From: Cricetomys ansorgei
Taxonomy: Eukaryota; Chordata; Mammalia; Rodentia; Nesomyidae
Assembly: GCA_026225945.1 (NCBI GenBank)
Contig: JAMJFZ010003163.1
Span: forward strand, 20,830,501-20,894,500
DNA: 64,000 nt
Direction: 5' to 3'
The position numbers and the translations under genes are program-made. The notes beneath the pieces are model-generated. The model saw nothing but the letters and a program-made list of their open reading frames with translations. It had not been told where the DNA came from and ran no database searches. Below, piece by piece: positions 12,125 to 22,819 of the stretch (position 1 is the first letter of the stretch; every line of letters starts with the position of its first letter).

Positions 12125-12560
12125 CGATAGTTCATTTTTTCAGGATCAACCTGATTGGACAGAGAAATGCCTAGAAGCTTAGCGGGGCATAGCTCTGGGT
12201 ATGTCTATGAGGGTGTTCCCAGAGCCCGTTAGGTCTTGAGGCCTCTGAACTAATAAATAATATAATCCAGTCATAGATTCCACATTTAAATCAACTTGTG
12301 AAGGTTAGTGCAACTAGAGAAGGCAGGATCTGAGAGGCAGAAGTCGATCCCTGGGGGCTATTCTTGGAGGCTATGTCTTGCCCTGGCTTCTTCCTGTTCT
12401 GCTTCGTTCCCTGACCACCAAGGTGTGGACTGTTGAGCTCTGCCATGTCCTGTCCACCACGGTGAGCTGGAGCCTCAAACCACAGGCTAAAATGAGATCT
12501 TCCTCCACTTAAGTTCTTCTACCAGGTATTTCATTATCAGACTGAGAAAAAAAAAAAAAC
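12125..12560 (+). mobile_element. Old MaLR-type LTR
   Basis: The blocks CAACCTGATTGGACAGAGAAATGCCTAG, GGGTATGTCTATGAGGGTGTTCCCAGAG, TTCTTCCTGTTCTGCTTC and CACTTAAGTTCTTCTACCAGGTATTTCATTATCAG appear in the order expected for an ORR1/MT-like MaLR LTR (LTRs of the non-autonomous ERVL relatives). An A13 run follows. Confidence 0.65.
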
Positions 12561-12574
12561 AGAAAGAAAGAAAC

Positions 12575-12760
12575 GTAAGACCTACTGTGCGTTTGGCACC
12601 CCTAGTCACTTTCCCACATGTTTCTCTATTTAATCCTTACAATTCTTTAGTAAGGTCATTACTATCTACATTTTAGAGGGGAATGAATTGAGGCGTAGAA
12701 ATTAAATACCTGCCCAAGGTCAATTAATTTGTGCAACCATAATTTAAATCTTCTGATTTA
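12575..12760 (-). mobile_element. MIR SINE
   Basis: TTTAATCCTTACAATTCTTTAGTAAGGTCATTACTATCTACATTTTAGAGG and TTAAATACCTGCCCAAGGTC follow the inverted MIR consensus ('ttaatcctcacaacaacc...acttgcccaaggtc'). Confidence 0.8.
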
Positions 12761-12769
12761 AAGCTCAAT

Positions 12770-13482
12770 TTAATTTTAATTAGTGCACATATAAAACTTG
12801 TTCCTTACCTTTTTAATAAGCATATGTAAGATTACTGGAAGGATATTAGACACACCGGCTCTGTCACATCAAAGTTTATGGGTGAAAGTGGTATGAAGAA
12901 CTAATGCCGAGTAACCGGAGGTAACTCGAAGCCAGAGCCATCTTTCTTCGGAGGTACTAAATTCTTCACGAAGCGCAAGTGTTTGAATATGAGTGAGACT
13001 TATGGTCATTCAGAGCTACCATAAACAAATCCCAGCGCTGGGCAGGAGAGTAACTCAAGTGATGTTTAAAATTCCTTCTAACTCTCAGATCCAAGCCTTT
13101 GCAGATGGGGCAAGGTGTTTTCCTTTTAACTCCGGCCAGGATTCCGTGTCTGAAATTAGAACTCTTCTTCTCTGTGCCCCACCCCCAGCCATCAAGACAC
13201 TGTTCCCAAGGGACAGAACAAAGTTTCTGATTTGTAAAATAATGTATTATTATTACTATTAATTTTGCCCCCAGACTGTACCTTAGATAAAAGTCAGCAT
13301 GAGTGACAATAACTCAGTAAGTTGGGACAAATGCAGAGCTGAACTCAGAAGAATATTATAAGCAAAACACCTGCTAGTCTAGTAAAACGTTCTTTCTCTT
13401 TTACTCCAAAAGAGTCCTCAGACCTGAGGGAACACAAAGAGGGGAGAATATTCCTCTTTAACAGCACAAAAAATATCCTCTT

Positions 13483-13488
<6 letters not shown>
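12770..13488. other. Unrecognised single-copy DNA
   Basis: No repeat or coding signal is visible. A short TATTATTATTACTATTA stretch occurs at 13243-13261. Confidence 0.4.
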
Positions 13489-13521
<33 letters not shown>

Positions 13522-13529
13522 GGTGTGTG
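13489..13529. repeat. (TG)n microsatellite
   Basis: TG repeats with one TTGG interruption lie directly against the 3' end of the next B1. They may have grown from its tail. Confidence 0.93.
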
Positions 13530-13532
13530 TTT

Positions 13533-13679
13533 CATTTTTTAGACAGGGTGTCTCTGTTGTCACTCTGGCTGTCCTGGAACTCACTCTGTAGAACAGACTG
13601 GCCTCGAACTTACAGAGATCTGCCTGCCTTGGCCTCCCATGTGCTGGAATTAAAGGCGTGCTCCACCACTGCCCGGCAT
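13533..13679 (-). mobile_element. B1 SINE, full length
   Basis: The inverted B1 consensus is clear: AGACAGGGTGTCTCTGTTGTCAC, CTGGCTGTCCTGGAACTCACTCTGTAGA, CTGGCCTCGAACTTACAGAGATCTGCCTGCC and TTAAAGGCGTGCTCCACCACTGCCCGGC. It ends with the GCCGGGC start of B1. Confidence 0.95.
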
Positions 13680-13691
13680 GCCTCTTATTTT

Positions 13692-13742
13692 TAGTGCCTT
13701 TTATGGTCCCAGTAGTTTAGAGGCTGAGGCAGGAAGATTGTT
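13692..13742 (+). mobile_element. B1-like fragment (tentative)
   Basis: GTGCCTTTTATGGTCCCAGTAGTTTAGAGGCTGAGGCAGGAAGATTG resembles the left half of a B1/proto-B1 monomer in forward orientation. The rest is missing. Confidence 0.5.
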
Positions 13743-13902
13743 ACACTCTTCTCTATCAGAACAACCATATTTATTTTCATTATTATAAATCACAAGCTTA
13801 TATATGTGCTTATTATTTTCTCCCTCTTTTTTACATAATATTTTTGCAAGCAGATTAGAAGAATATCTTCATTATTTAGACTTTCTAGTGTTGAGCAATG
13901 TG

Positions 13903-14308
13903 CTGGTTAGTTTTAGGTCAACATGACATAAGCTGAAGTCATTTGAGACGGGGAGACCCCAATGAAGAAAATGCTTCCGTAAGATTGGGATGCGGGCAAG
14001 TCTGTAGGACATTCTCTTAATTAGTGATTGATGGTAAAAGGCTCAGCCAATTCTGGGTGGTTCCATCCCTAGGCTGGTGGTCCTGGGTTCTATAAGAAAG
14101 CAGGAGTAGCAAGCCAGTAAATAGCACCCCTCCATGGCCTCTGCATCAGCTCCTGCCACCATATTACTGCCATGTTTGAGTTCCTGTCCTGATTTCCTTC
14201 TGTGATGTACGGAGCTATGGAAGTATACGCTAAATAAACTCTTTCTTCCACAAGTTTCTATGGTCACGGTGTTTTGTCATAGCAAGAGAAACCCTAACTA
14301 GGACAAGC
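13903..14308 (+). mobile_element. MaLR-like rodent LTR, near complete
   Basis: TGTGCTGGTTAGTTTTAGGTCAACATGACATAAGC opens the element. AAAATGCTTCCGTAAGATTGGG, CATTCTCTTAATTAGTGATTG, GGTGGTCCTGGGTTCTATAAGAAAGCAGG, CCATGGCCTCTGCATCAGCTCCTGCC and GCTAAATAAACTC follow in order, then CACGGTGTTTTGTCATAGCAAGAGAAACCCTAACTAGGACA. TG...CA ends, a TATAAG box and an AATAAA signal fit an LTR of about 400 bp. This is the best-preserved copy of its family in the window. Confidence 0.82.
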
Positions 14309-14327
14309 ATTCAACAAGCACTCATGG

Positions 14328-14352
14328 GCTGGAGAGATGGCTCAGCTCAACA
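14328..14352 (+). mobile_element. B2/B3 SINE head remnant
   Basis: GGCTGGAGAGATGGCTCAG is the 5' end of the B2/B3/B4 tRNA-derived head. The sequence after it does not follow any SINE, so only this stub remains. Confidence 0.6.
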
Positions 14353-14386
14353 GGCACTCCCTGAAGGATGGTTGAATGGATCAGAT

Positions 14387-14775
14387 GGATCAATGAGGAA
14401 AACTTCACATAGATGATTTCATAATAATAATAGCACTTAAAAGTTTCCCGAATTTGGTGATCTGTGACCCATGTGTTCTAGCTAAGGGAAAACATGAGAA
14501 CGGACATTAACAGCATCCACCTTAGCATTAGGACAAATCCTGTGTGCCCTGACAAGAGCGCCCTCCCTGGGTGCTCTCATAGTTATCACTTGGGACAGAC
14601 AGACAGGGGAGCGGGGCAAAAAAAGGAAGCATCAATCAATTTCTCTCCACACAATTACAATATTTGTAACTATACACATAATCAAAACATGGATGAATTT
14701 TGGCATCAAAGGCTGTGAAAATTGTAAAAAGCTAAAGCTAATACTCTACCGCTAAGTCTCCTTTAATTTCCCCCT
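14387..14775. other. Unrecognised spacer
   Basis: Single-copy AT-rich DNA between two MaLR-like LTRs. It holds nothing recognisable. Confidence 0.4.
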
Positions 14776-14779
14776 CCTG

Positions 14780-15135
14780 CCCTAGTTTGCTTTCTATTGT
14801 GATAAAACACTGGCCAAAAACAACTTGGAAAGAAAAGGGCTTACTTACATCTTACATAGTCCAATGTCAGAGGAAGCCAAGGCAGGAGCTTGAAGTAAAA
14901 CCCACAGAGGAATGTTGCTTATTGGTTCGCATCCCCTGACCTTGTTTATAAAGCCCAGGCCCACCTGTGCAGGGACAGCACCACGCACAATGGGCTGCAC
15001 CCTCGCAAATAAATGAGCAACAGAAAAACCTGCCCCACAGACGTATCTACAGACAGGCTGATGGAGGCAAGTCCTCAATCGACGTTCCCTCTCGCCAGGT
15101 GTGGCAAATTGACAACCAGGATTAGCCACCACACC
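14780..15135 (-). mobile_element. MaLR-like rodent LTR, reverse copy
   Basis: The inverse of the 13.9 kb element: TTTGCTTTCTATTGTGATAAAACACTGGCC, AACAACTTGGAAAGAAAAGGGCTTACTT, AGGCAGGAGCTTGAAG, ACAATGGGCTGCACCCT, GGCTGATGGAGGCAAGTCCTCAATCGACG and GTGTGGCAAATTGACAACCAGGATTAGCC. It is an independent insertion, since the direction is opposite and the details differ. Confidence 0.8.
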
Positions 15136-16220
15136 TGCCTATTTGTCTAACCCCTTCCAGAGCTAAACATTTAAGAATTCAATGAGCCTATATTCCCAAA
15201 CCTGTGTCGTGCATTTACACAGACATCGACACACAGTCACACACGTTCCTCTACACGTCCCCATCCACATCCATGTGTGTACTGACGGCAGCCACATAAT
15301 AACGGGCCTCTGGTGTACGGAAAGGTTGAGTACCACAACTTCAAATGAGGAGACCCCCCCTCTCGGTTCACCATGGGAACTCACCACTGCCTCTTCAGAA
15401 AGTAGGGCCCCTCCTGAACCTCAGAGGCCCTCGTCTTTCATAGACACTGGGAAGAGTTACAAAAGCCACAGTTTTGAGAGAAGCCACTCTCGCTGAATTC
15501 AGCATATGCACATGCGGGGCTTCTCTCCTCGCTGTCATAACAGTTTGCAGACTTCTATTAGCTTGGGAGATGACTCTTCCTGAATCCTCTGCTTTACACT
15601 TAATCGAAGAACTTAGGTCTATCTAACCCTCCAGGATCTGCACCAATCCATTAAGAAACACCATGCATGCCTCAGTACAGCGTGCTGCACGGGTGTTTCC
15701 TCTCCATATTCTTTTGAAACCATCTGCAAACTCATCTTTCCCCAGTGTCTTGTATCAACAAAGGTATTGCAGGACTTAGAGGAGAAATGAAAATGGAGAC
15801 TCCCAAAATGATGGGGGAGGTTCCTGTGAGTTCACTAAGCACTGTGCAAGCTCCGCACAGCTGCCCGGAACAGACGCAATTTAAGGCCTCAGAAATGAAC
15901 TCAAGCTCTTCTAATAAAACAAATATTTCACAGTTCATTTAATCCAAGATATTGAAAAGACCTGCAGAGCCTTGGGGTTACCCGCTCTCCAGGGATGCTG
16001 CAGTGTCTGAGAAATTCAGACGTTCTTCTCCCTCTGCTTCTCAGCAGCTGCGGGACCAACACCAGCCTCACTGCTCTTCCCCTTGTTCTCTGGAGCCATC
16101 ACTGGCTTCAATACAAAGGAAGAAGCCTTATTCTCATAGGTTCCTCATCATAGGACATAGAGAGATTTGGCTGGGGATTTGTCATCAGTGTCCAGATATA
16201 TTTGCATGATTGTCACTAAT
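15136..16220. other. Unrecognised single-copy DNA
   Basis: No repeat was recognised. Open frames up to 104 codons (15182-15496, plus) are His/Ser/Thr-rich and start from ACACAGTCACACACG-type sequence. I see no coding evidence. Confidence 0.4.
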
Positions 16221-16221
16221 C

Positions 16222-16450
16222 CTTCACTCTTTATTGAATCCCCACTATATGTTGGCCCTGTCCCAAGTGCTAGAGGTATAGGAACAACCAAGACAGACGA
16301 AAACATTCCAACTTTACAGATCTGATATTGTAGTCATAAAAGAGACAAGAAATACGTAAGACGCAGTGTATCATACGGTATTAAACGCCGTGGATAAAGT
16401 TATTCGATAGTATTGGGAGCCCCGTGGTGGGAGGAGTATGCTCTTAAGCG
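16222..16450 (+). mobile_element. Ancient mammal-wide repeat, family not named
   Basis: TTTATTGAATCCCCACTATATGTTGGCCCTGTCCCAAGTGCTAGAGGTATAGGAACAACCAAGACAGAC follows the common mammalian text 'attgagcacctactatgtgccaggcactgtgctaggtgctggggatacagcagtgaacaagacagac'. The copy is old and fades after about 200 bp. Confidence 0.55.
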
Positions 16451-16740
16451 AAGTAAACAAGAAAATACTACATTTGCTAAAGCCATTCCCTCGGCTGTAG
16501 GCCTCTGGTTTTTAAATTACCTTGGCTCTCAGTCAGCTCAGAAAGAAAGCGTGATGAGCGCCTCAGCTCTGGTGTGAAGATCTAAGGAGATATCCATCGG
16601 CACCCTAACCCTTGATTCTCGAAGGAACTGTCATCTGCAGCGTGGATGGCTTCCAATGAAGCAACCACATTCTTGCTGTCCAGCTGAATTTTCGTGTTCT
16701 TTGACTAATGTACTTCAATCCTTGCACTCCAGCCCTCCCC
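16451..16740. other. Unrecognised spacer
   Basis: Single-copy DNA without a recognisable element. Confidence 0.35.
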
Positions 16741-16744
16741 CGGT

Positions 16745-16985
16745 CCCTAATGAGAACAATTCAGAGGCTGAGTGTTTAGATCCCTGCTTGTAAGCGAGAT
16801 GTTTGGCATACGTCTTTCTGTGCCTAGCTTATTTCATTTAGTATAATGTCCTGATTTGCCCATGTTGTCACAGAAGCTACTTTTCCTTCTTATTTGGGGC
16901 TGAAAAGTTCATATACAACATCTTCTTCATCCACTCGCCCACCGATGATAAAAATGTTTATTGAGTCTGGTCACCTCCTCTTCTC
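16745..16985 (+). mobile_element. Ancient L1 3' UTR fragment
   Basis: GGCATACGTCTTTCTGTGCCTAGCTTATTTCATTTAGTATAATGTCC, CCCATGTTGTCACAGAAGC and TTTGGGGCTGAAAAGTTCATATACAACATCTTCTTCATCC follow the L1 3' UTR text with 'tctgtgcctggcttatttcacttagcataatgtcc' and 'tttatccattcatccattgatgg'. Confidence 0.8.
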
Positions 16986-17574
16986 TTCCTGGCACACTTG
17001 AAGACCTCTCCTCAAGTTTCCAGTGGGGACTGGAGATGGGAAGTACCTCCAGGAAGCAGCCCCTCAAAATGACTTCATTTCTTCTCATCTTCCATAACAT
17101 AGGTGTGTTAGATAATCTTCAAGGGTTATTCACAGCGGCAAAGCGATGCACAGCTCCGAGCTGGCAGAGCTGCAGGCCCTCAGCAGGTCTTTCTTGTTCT
17201 TATCCCAGGAGGACCGGAGCAACTGTTAAGCCATGTTACTGAGCGACACAAGGAAAGATCAGGGAATCCAGCCTCCTGTGTGTTTCCTGTCTACCTCACA
17301 TGTGAGCGAAGATGATGCTTCTACATGAAGTTCTAATAATGGTCACTCCTTCTCATGGTTTCTTCTGCATTTCCTTAGTCTTTGCCTTCCTCCTGATTGC
17401 TTTCCTGAAATATTTCCCACCAGAAATCTCAATGTCTTCTCTATTGCCCCTCCTCCCGCCATTGAATAATCTACAGCATCATCATGGGAATTCTTCTAGA
17501 ACTTATCCCTGATTCAAATCTTCCACAAGGCTCAGTTGCCTCCTACAGCTAAAACTCTTTCTTGACACACCATT
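16986..17574. other. Unrecognised single-copy DNA
   Basis: No repeat family or coding signature was recognised. Confidence 0.35.
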
Positions 17575-17578
17575 GGTA

Positions 17579-17674
17579 TGTTCTTTTCTTTCCTTTTTTC
17601 TTCCTTCCTTCCTTTCTTTCTCTCCTTTTCTCTTCTTTCTTTCTTCTTTTTTTTTTTTTTTTTTTTTTATTTTT
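17579..17674. repeat. Polypyrimidine (CTTT)n then T(n)
   Basis: TTCC/TTTC repeats lead into about 20 thymines. This is the inverted and expanded A-rich tail of the adjoining B1. Confidence 0.9.
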
Positions 17675-17675
17675 T

Positions 17676-17817
17676 CAAGACAGTGTTTCTCTGCTGTAAC
17701 TCTGGCTGTCCCAGAACTCACTCTGTAAATCAGTGTGGTCTTGAACTCACAGAGATGTGTCTGCCTCTGCCTCCTGAGTGCTGAGATTAAAGGCGTTGTG
17801 CTGCCACCACCCGGCCC
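17676..17817 (-). mobile_element. B1 SINE, full length
   Basis: Inverted B1: AAGACAGTGTTTCTCTGCTGTAACTCTGGCTGTCCCAGAACTCACTCTGTAAATCAGTGTGGTCTTGAACTCACAGAGATG, ending TAAAGGCG..CCACCACCCGGCC. Its pyrimidine-strand tail lies upstream, as expected. Confidence 0.93.
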
Positions 17818-18298
17818 ATTGTTACCTTCTAATTCTCTCTTACAGGAAGAAAATACATATAGTTTATTGTTTTAATCAGGATCCTTTCATCTGGAATCAA
17901 CAATAAACTGAATAAGACTCTTGTACAGTGGGCAGAGGTCAGAACACCCAGAAAAGCTGCATATAAATGTTCATTTGCTAAACTGGACATAACTTGAACT
18001 TGGCTTCATCTGTACACATTACTTCCTGTCTGCAAACAATATCCTCCTCTGTATCTCTACCATTTCTAACCCTTCCACCCTTCATGATAATGATACCCCT
18101 GTCTCACGAAGCCTTTGGAAACATGTTTCCAACACTGGAGCAGGAAGTTGTGATTCTCCCTCCCTGTGGCTGAGCAGCACCTACAAAGTGGGTCTCCCTG
18201 TGGTCCACAGGATGCAGGAGCCCCAGGAAAACTATGAATGTGGCCCAACACAAACTGAAAACGTACTTTAAACATTAAAACACTATGAGATGGGGGGT
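17818..18298. other. Unrecognised spacer
   Basis: Single-copy DNA. A weak L1-like feel near 17990-18060 could not be confirmed. Confidence 0.35.
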
Positions 18299-18300
18299 GC

Positions 18301-18319
18301 CTCTCTTTCTCTCTCTCCC

Positions 18320-18361
<42 letters not shown>
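18301..18361. repeat. (CT)n microsatellite
   Basis: CTCTCC-interrupted CT repeats of about 60 bp. The minus-strand frame over it reads Arg-Glu repeats and is not a gene. Confidence 0.95.
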
Positions 18362-18759
18362 ATTTGGTAAGTATTTGTAACTCATTTGTGGCATGGGCTT
18401 TGTAGATAACACTGTGTCTCAGTGAAGGTAAAAGGTTGGACACACCTCCCCTGAATTCTTTTATAACAATTACCTATAACACACAGGCAGTAACATAGAG
18501 GAGTTGAGGGACTTTCGTAACCGACTCATAGGTGGCTGCCTATGTAATATAAGGATAAAAAGGACAGACATGGAAAATTAAAATAAACACTTCAGAATGG
18601 ATCTGTAAGTGGTACATGACTTTAAAAACGAGTATTTGGTTAGGATCCTGTGAGTGAACTGCGAAAGTCTTCAAAAATACAGTCTCTACCTTTTCTCAAT
18701 TTCCACTTAGTTTTCATTCTTATAAAAGAAAGTGAAATAAATATCCCAGCTAATGCACA

Positions 18760-18970
18760 AAACCGCGTGGCTTAATGAAACCCTAATTAGAGAACCCATA
18801 ATTGATGAAAGGGCTCTGGCCCAGAGTGAAATCAAAGAAGCAGAGTTTGCACCTGCGTGTAGGTGAAAAGGACATATTTAGGTAAAATGAAGACCCAAGC
18901 TCTCTAGGTATCAATCAGTTCATGATTTCTGAAATTTGGCAACTTTTTCAACAATCTGAAAAACTTACAA
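18760..18970. other. Candidate conserved non-coding element
   Basis: This repeat-free block contains CCTAATTAGAG (TAATTA at 18784-18789), CCATAATTGATG and TATCAATCAGTTCATGATTTC. Such clustered homeodomain-like words are common in vertebrate developmental enhancers. That is an inference from composition only. Confidence 0.3.
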
Positions 18971-19099
18971 GCGCTTACTACAGCCAATTAAAGTATAAAA
19001 AAAATTCTGTGTTTGTTTACCACTGAACTTCCCTAGCATGCTGCCTCCATACCGTGAGCCACGCATATGATCAGATTTTTCACCGAGACCCTGTCCCGG

Positions 19100-19412
19100 T
19101 TCACCTTCTGTTGCTGCGATGAACACCATGACCACAAGCAACTTGAGTGAAGGTTTCCAGGTTACAATACACTGTCAAGGGAAGCTAGGGCAGGAGCTTG
19201 AGGCAGAGACCTCGGAGGAACACTGCTTACTGCTTTCAGGCTGCCTTTCTTACATAGCCCAAGACCATCTGCCTGTGGGTGGCTCCGCCCACAGCGACCG
19301 GTCCTTCCCACATCAATTATAACCAGTTAAATGACCCCCACGGACATCCACAGGCCAATCCAATGGAGGCAATCCTCAGGTGTGTCAAGTTGACAAGCAA
19401 GGTTAGCCATCT
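19100..19412 (-). mobile_element. MaLR-like rodent LTR, reverse copy
   Basis: CTTCTGTTGCTGCGATGAACACCATGACCACAAGCAACTTGAG opens it, and ATGGAGGCAATCCTCAGGTGTGTCAAGTTGACAAGCAAGGTTAGCC closes it. The arrangement is as in the 14.8 kb copy, with the CAGGAGCTTGAGGCAG block between. Confidence 0.82.
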
Positions 19413-20250
19413 GCAGAACCCAAATCATTTCACCGTCATCATTTCCGTCTATTAACAAAGAGTTAATGGAGGTAAGAATGCCGGCAGACTGAGAGGAAGT
19501 TTCACTAGTACTGGAATCTCTCCTAAATGTCTATTACAGAACCATTGTTAGTATACAGGCGTTCTTGTTTTCTTTCCTTTCCACACGCAGGAACTAGGGT
19601 CAGACATTATATACATTTTGTTTCCTTATTCTTAGAGAAATTATCCTAATTTTTACGGACAGATTCCAGATTTGAGCTGTGCATGTTCTTCAATGCAGAA
19701 TTACTTAAAATAATTTTTTGAAAGAATAAAGTTCCTGTTTCTGTTTTACGAGAATAATGACTTCATAATCGATCATCCTAAGGTATCCGCTTTTCGTATT
19801 TACATATTCAGATGGTAAAATAAATCCAGACAGAGTGTAGAGTGACAACTTGCCTTTGTCCCACCCCTGGGTTCTCCTTCAGCCTGAACTCTCTCATGCC
19901 TTGTTATGACTTGATGGCTGAAGTAAAACCTAGAATCCACTGTAAGTATCTTCACTCAAGTCTGACAGCTCCCGATGGCTGTCGGCTGGGCCCTCGGGTG
20001 AACCCGTATTCCACGTGTCTTGAGCTTCCCACATTATGGAAACCTCAGGATAGTGGAACTGCCCATTGTCAGCTGTAGAGTCTCGAGTGACTTCTGACAA
20101 ACTCTTTTGGTTTCAACCGATTCTCGAGCCTTCCTAGACCCCAAGGGGGAGAAGGGACATAAGCAATTCCTTTCACTGAGAGGAGTGCCCATTATTTTGC
20201 ATTCACTATTTAAAACCACCACAAGCTCAAAGAACGCATGTTTCTTGATT
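19413..20250. other. Unrecognised single-copy DNA
   Basis: AT-rich with GATTCCAGATTTGAGC and CATAATCGATCATCC words around 19660-19780. No repeat was identified. Confidence 0.35.
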
Positions 20251-20251
20251 C

Positions 20252-20568
20252 CTGTCTAGGTTTGAATTTGAAATGTCCCTCACAGGCTCCTATCTTGAGC
20301 ACCTGTACCATTTTGGGGGTATGGAAACTATAGGAGATGGGGCCTGGCTGGTAAAAGTGGGCCATACCTGGCCCCTGGCCCACACTTTGCTCTCTGCTTT
20401 CTAGTCTGCTGTGATATGAAGAGTCTCCGCAACTCACCCCTGCCCTCAGGAAACTGCTCCATCGTGCCTTCCCTGCTGCTGTGGATTGGAATTGTGAACC
20501 AGAATAAGACTTTTCTCTAAGTTGTTTGTAGGACTCACGGTCACAGCAATGCATAAGTAATTAACATC
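20252..20568 (+). mobile_element. ORR1-like MaLR LTR
   Basis: GGTTTGAATTTGAAATGTCCCTCACAGGCTCC, TTGAGCACCTGTACCATTTTGG, GATGGGGCCTGGCTGG, TCTGCTTTCTAGTCTGCTGTGATATG and CTCTAAGTTGTTTGTAGG..CGGTCACAGCAATGCATAAGTAA match the layout of ORR1-class LTRs ('tttgaatgtgaaatgtcccc...gtcacagcaacgagaaaagtaa'). Confidence 0.72.
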
Positions 20569-20727
20569 CATAGGTTGTATTATCCTGACAAATTCACCAT
20601 AAATTAAAAGCATCCTAAGTAAAAAAATACATTTAGCATATCCTGCTGAGGATTTGGAGCTAGGAACCACTGATGAGAGAGAACTAGTGGTGTTTCGGCT
20701 CTTGAATATGGCCATTGCTAGTTCCAT

Positions 20728-20985
20728 CCTTTACCTGCCAATTTCATTTTTCTTTACGGCTGAATAGTGTTCCATTGTACATATATATTACATGTTTATT
20801 CACCATTCATCTGATGAGGTTATTTCCATTTCCTAGCTATTGTGAACAGAGTGGTAATGAACATGGTTGAGCAAGTATCTGTAGATTAGGATACTGAATT
20901 CTCCAGGCAAAGTCCAAGGAGTAGTAGAGCTGAGTTGCACTTTAGATTCCCTTTAAATGGAAATGTCTTTATCTTTTGTAATGGC
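20728..20985 (+). mobile_element. Ancient L1 3' UTR fragment
   Basis: TTCTTTACGGCTGAATAGTGTTCCATTGTACATATATATTACATG, TTCACCATTCATCTGATGAGG and CTAGCTATTGTGAACAGAGTGGTAATGAACATGG are the L1 3' UTR phrases 'ggctgaatagtattccattgtg', 'tccattcatctgttgatgg' and 'ctattgtgaatagtgctgcaatgaacat'. Confidence 0.87.
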
Positions 20986-22045
20986 TATGTAATGAATATG
21001 CCTCCCCTGTGCTCTGCCATCCCAAGACATCTGAACCCTAAGGTGATCACACAATCATTAGAAACCTCTATAGCTATTACAAGTCAATCATTAAGCATAA
21101 AATCTCTTCAGGACATCGATTTCCAGACAAGATAAAATAACATGTATTTTTGTCCCTATTTTGTCACAATTTTCAGGATGCTGAACATTCATCAATAGGG
21201 ATGGTTGTCTCTGGGAGGTAGGAAACAAATGAGAGGCACCTCCCACTTAGCCTGGCTTGCTTCATTGATAGAATTTTGAGCCCAAGGTAAAAGAGGGGGA
21301 AACTTGGATAAAGCTAGCTAAATTATCTGATGGAGAATACAAATGTGAGGGTCTGAGAAAAGAATATACCAAATTCATTGGGCAAAGAGCCACAGGAATT
21401 ACATAGACAGCGATCCTACTAAGGTATGCAGCATGTTGCTGGTTAATACTGTCTCCTACAGTTGTCCTCTATAGAAGCAGCATACAGCAGTCTCTCTGTA
21501 TGTGAGTCTAACTAAACTATTAGTTTAGTGAGGCGCACTAAACTAGTAAATGCAATTTAAATTTTTTCAGATATACAAAGAAATGCGCAAGAGAAAAGAC
21601 ATTTAACTGAATAGAGCTAGATTGTTTCTGATGTTAGAATGAATTAAAAGGGTATTAACATCATTGTGATTACATCTAGATATTCAAAACATTTCGAAAA
21701 GATGTTAAGTAAAAAAAAAAATGTAAGCACATACACCCATACACATATAAATTAAGTAGATATACACACTTTAAAACACACCAAAATTGAATTTGGAGTT
21801 ATAAAGCCTCTAATATATAAGAAGAAACTACAGTAGATGGGATTAATAACAGATGAGCCATTGCAGAAAAAAAATAGTAAATTTGAAGATATATAAAAGC
21901 TATCCAACATGAAAAAGAGAAATGAAATCAGAATAAACAAAAAAGAACCGAACACCAGCGAGCTGTGGGGCACGTTTTGGCAGCTGGAAGGAGAACAGAA
22001 GCAGAAAAAAACTATTAAAAAAAATAAAGATTGATTTTTTTCCCC
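20986..22045. other. AT-rich unassigned DNA
   Basis: No repeat could be named. The sequence resembles the 5' flank or a very decayed upstream part of the L1M that follows. The AGTTTAGT inverted repeat at 21511-21529 is reported as a finding. Confidence 0.3.
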
Positions 22046-22397
22046 TCCCAGTGTAATGAAACTATAAGCACAGGGATCCAAGAGCTTATGAATTTCAAGC
22101 ATATGATACATGAAAGAAAAACTGCAGCCAAGCAGAACCTAGTCAAATTGCTCAAGACTGGAGGAAGAGAAAACCTTCACAGAAGCATTAAGAGCATGTA
22201 CTGCACAGAGAAGAAAGACGAAGCTCGGAGCAGAACCACGGTAACAACTCAGTGAGGACCCAGTGCCCTGACATCTTCCCAGGACTGACAGCCAAAGCTA
22301 CCCAGCAGCCTAGAATTCTACACCAATATTTTTTCACATCTTCTAAAAACAAAGGTAAAATGCGGACTTTTCAAAGACGAACCAAAGCGGGGGAAAA

Positions 22398-22520
22398 TCT
22401 GTACCTGGGTATGGTATCATGCACCCATAATCTCAGCACATAAGAGTCTGAGGCAGGAGAATACCAAGCTCAAGACCAGACTTGCTTATTCAGAGGGACC
22501 TTGTTTCAAAAGAAAGAAAC
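22398..22520 (+). mobile_element. B1-like (proto-B1) SINE nested in L1M
   Basis: ACCTGGGTATGGTATCATGCACCCATAATCTCAGCACATAAGAGTCTGAGGCAGGAGAATACCAAGCTCAAGACCAG ... CCTTGTTTCAAAAGAAAGAAAC is a forward 7SL-type monomer with an A-rich tail. The 'gaggcaggagaat' and 'caagaccag' words fit PB1/B1F types better than young B1. Confidence 0.72.
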
Positions 22521-22819
22521 ACACATAGAATCTGAAGAAATGCAATACTCTGCTATTACCATGTGAGAAGACATGTTTGGAAACACTTTTCAGGGCAAAG
22601 GAAAATTAGACTGGATGAAAACACAGATGTACCCATACAAACAAACGCTCAGAATAGTAACTGTATTGGGAAATATTTTCATTAATATTTAAATCTTCTT
22701 TAAAGATGGCCAACTTTTAAAACCAACAAGAAAAGCAAGGGAGAGGGTTACAACCCCTGTAAAAGTGGAGCACACAATAAAACAGCACAAAGACTGAAAA
22801 CATGAGATAAAACTGTAGT

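Noticed and set aside
13903..14308. TIR-like ends suggesting a hAT DNA transposon of the URR1 type
   Set aside because: URR1 has a different, shorter consensus beginning CAGNGGTTCTCAACC; the TG...CA ends and AATAAA fit an LTR better.
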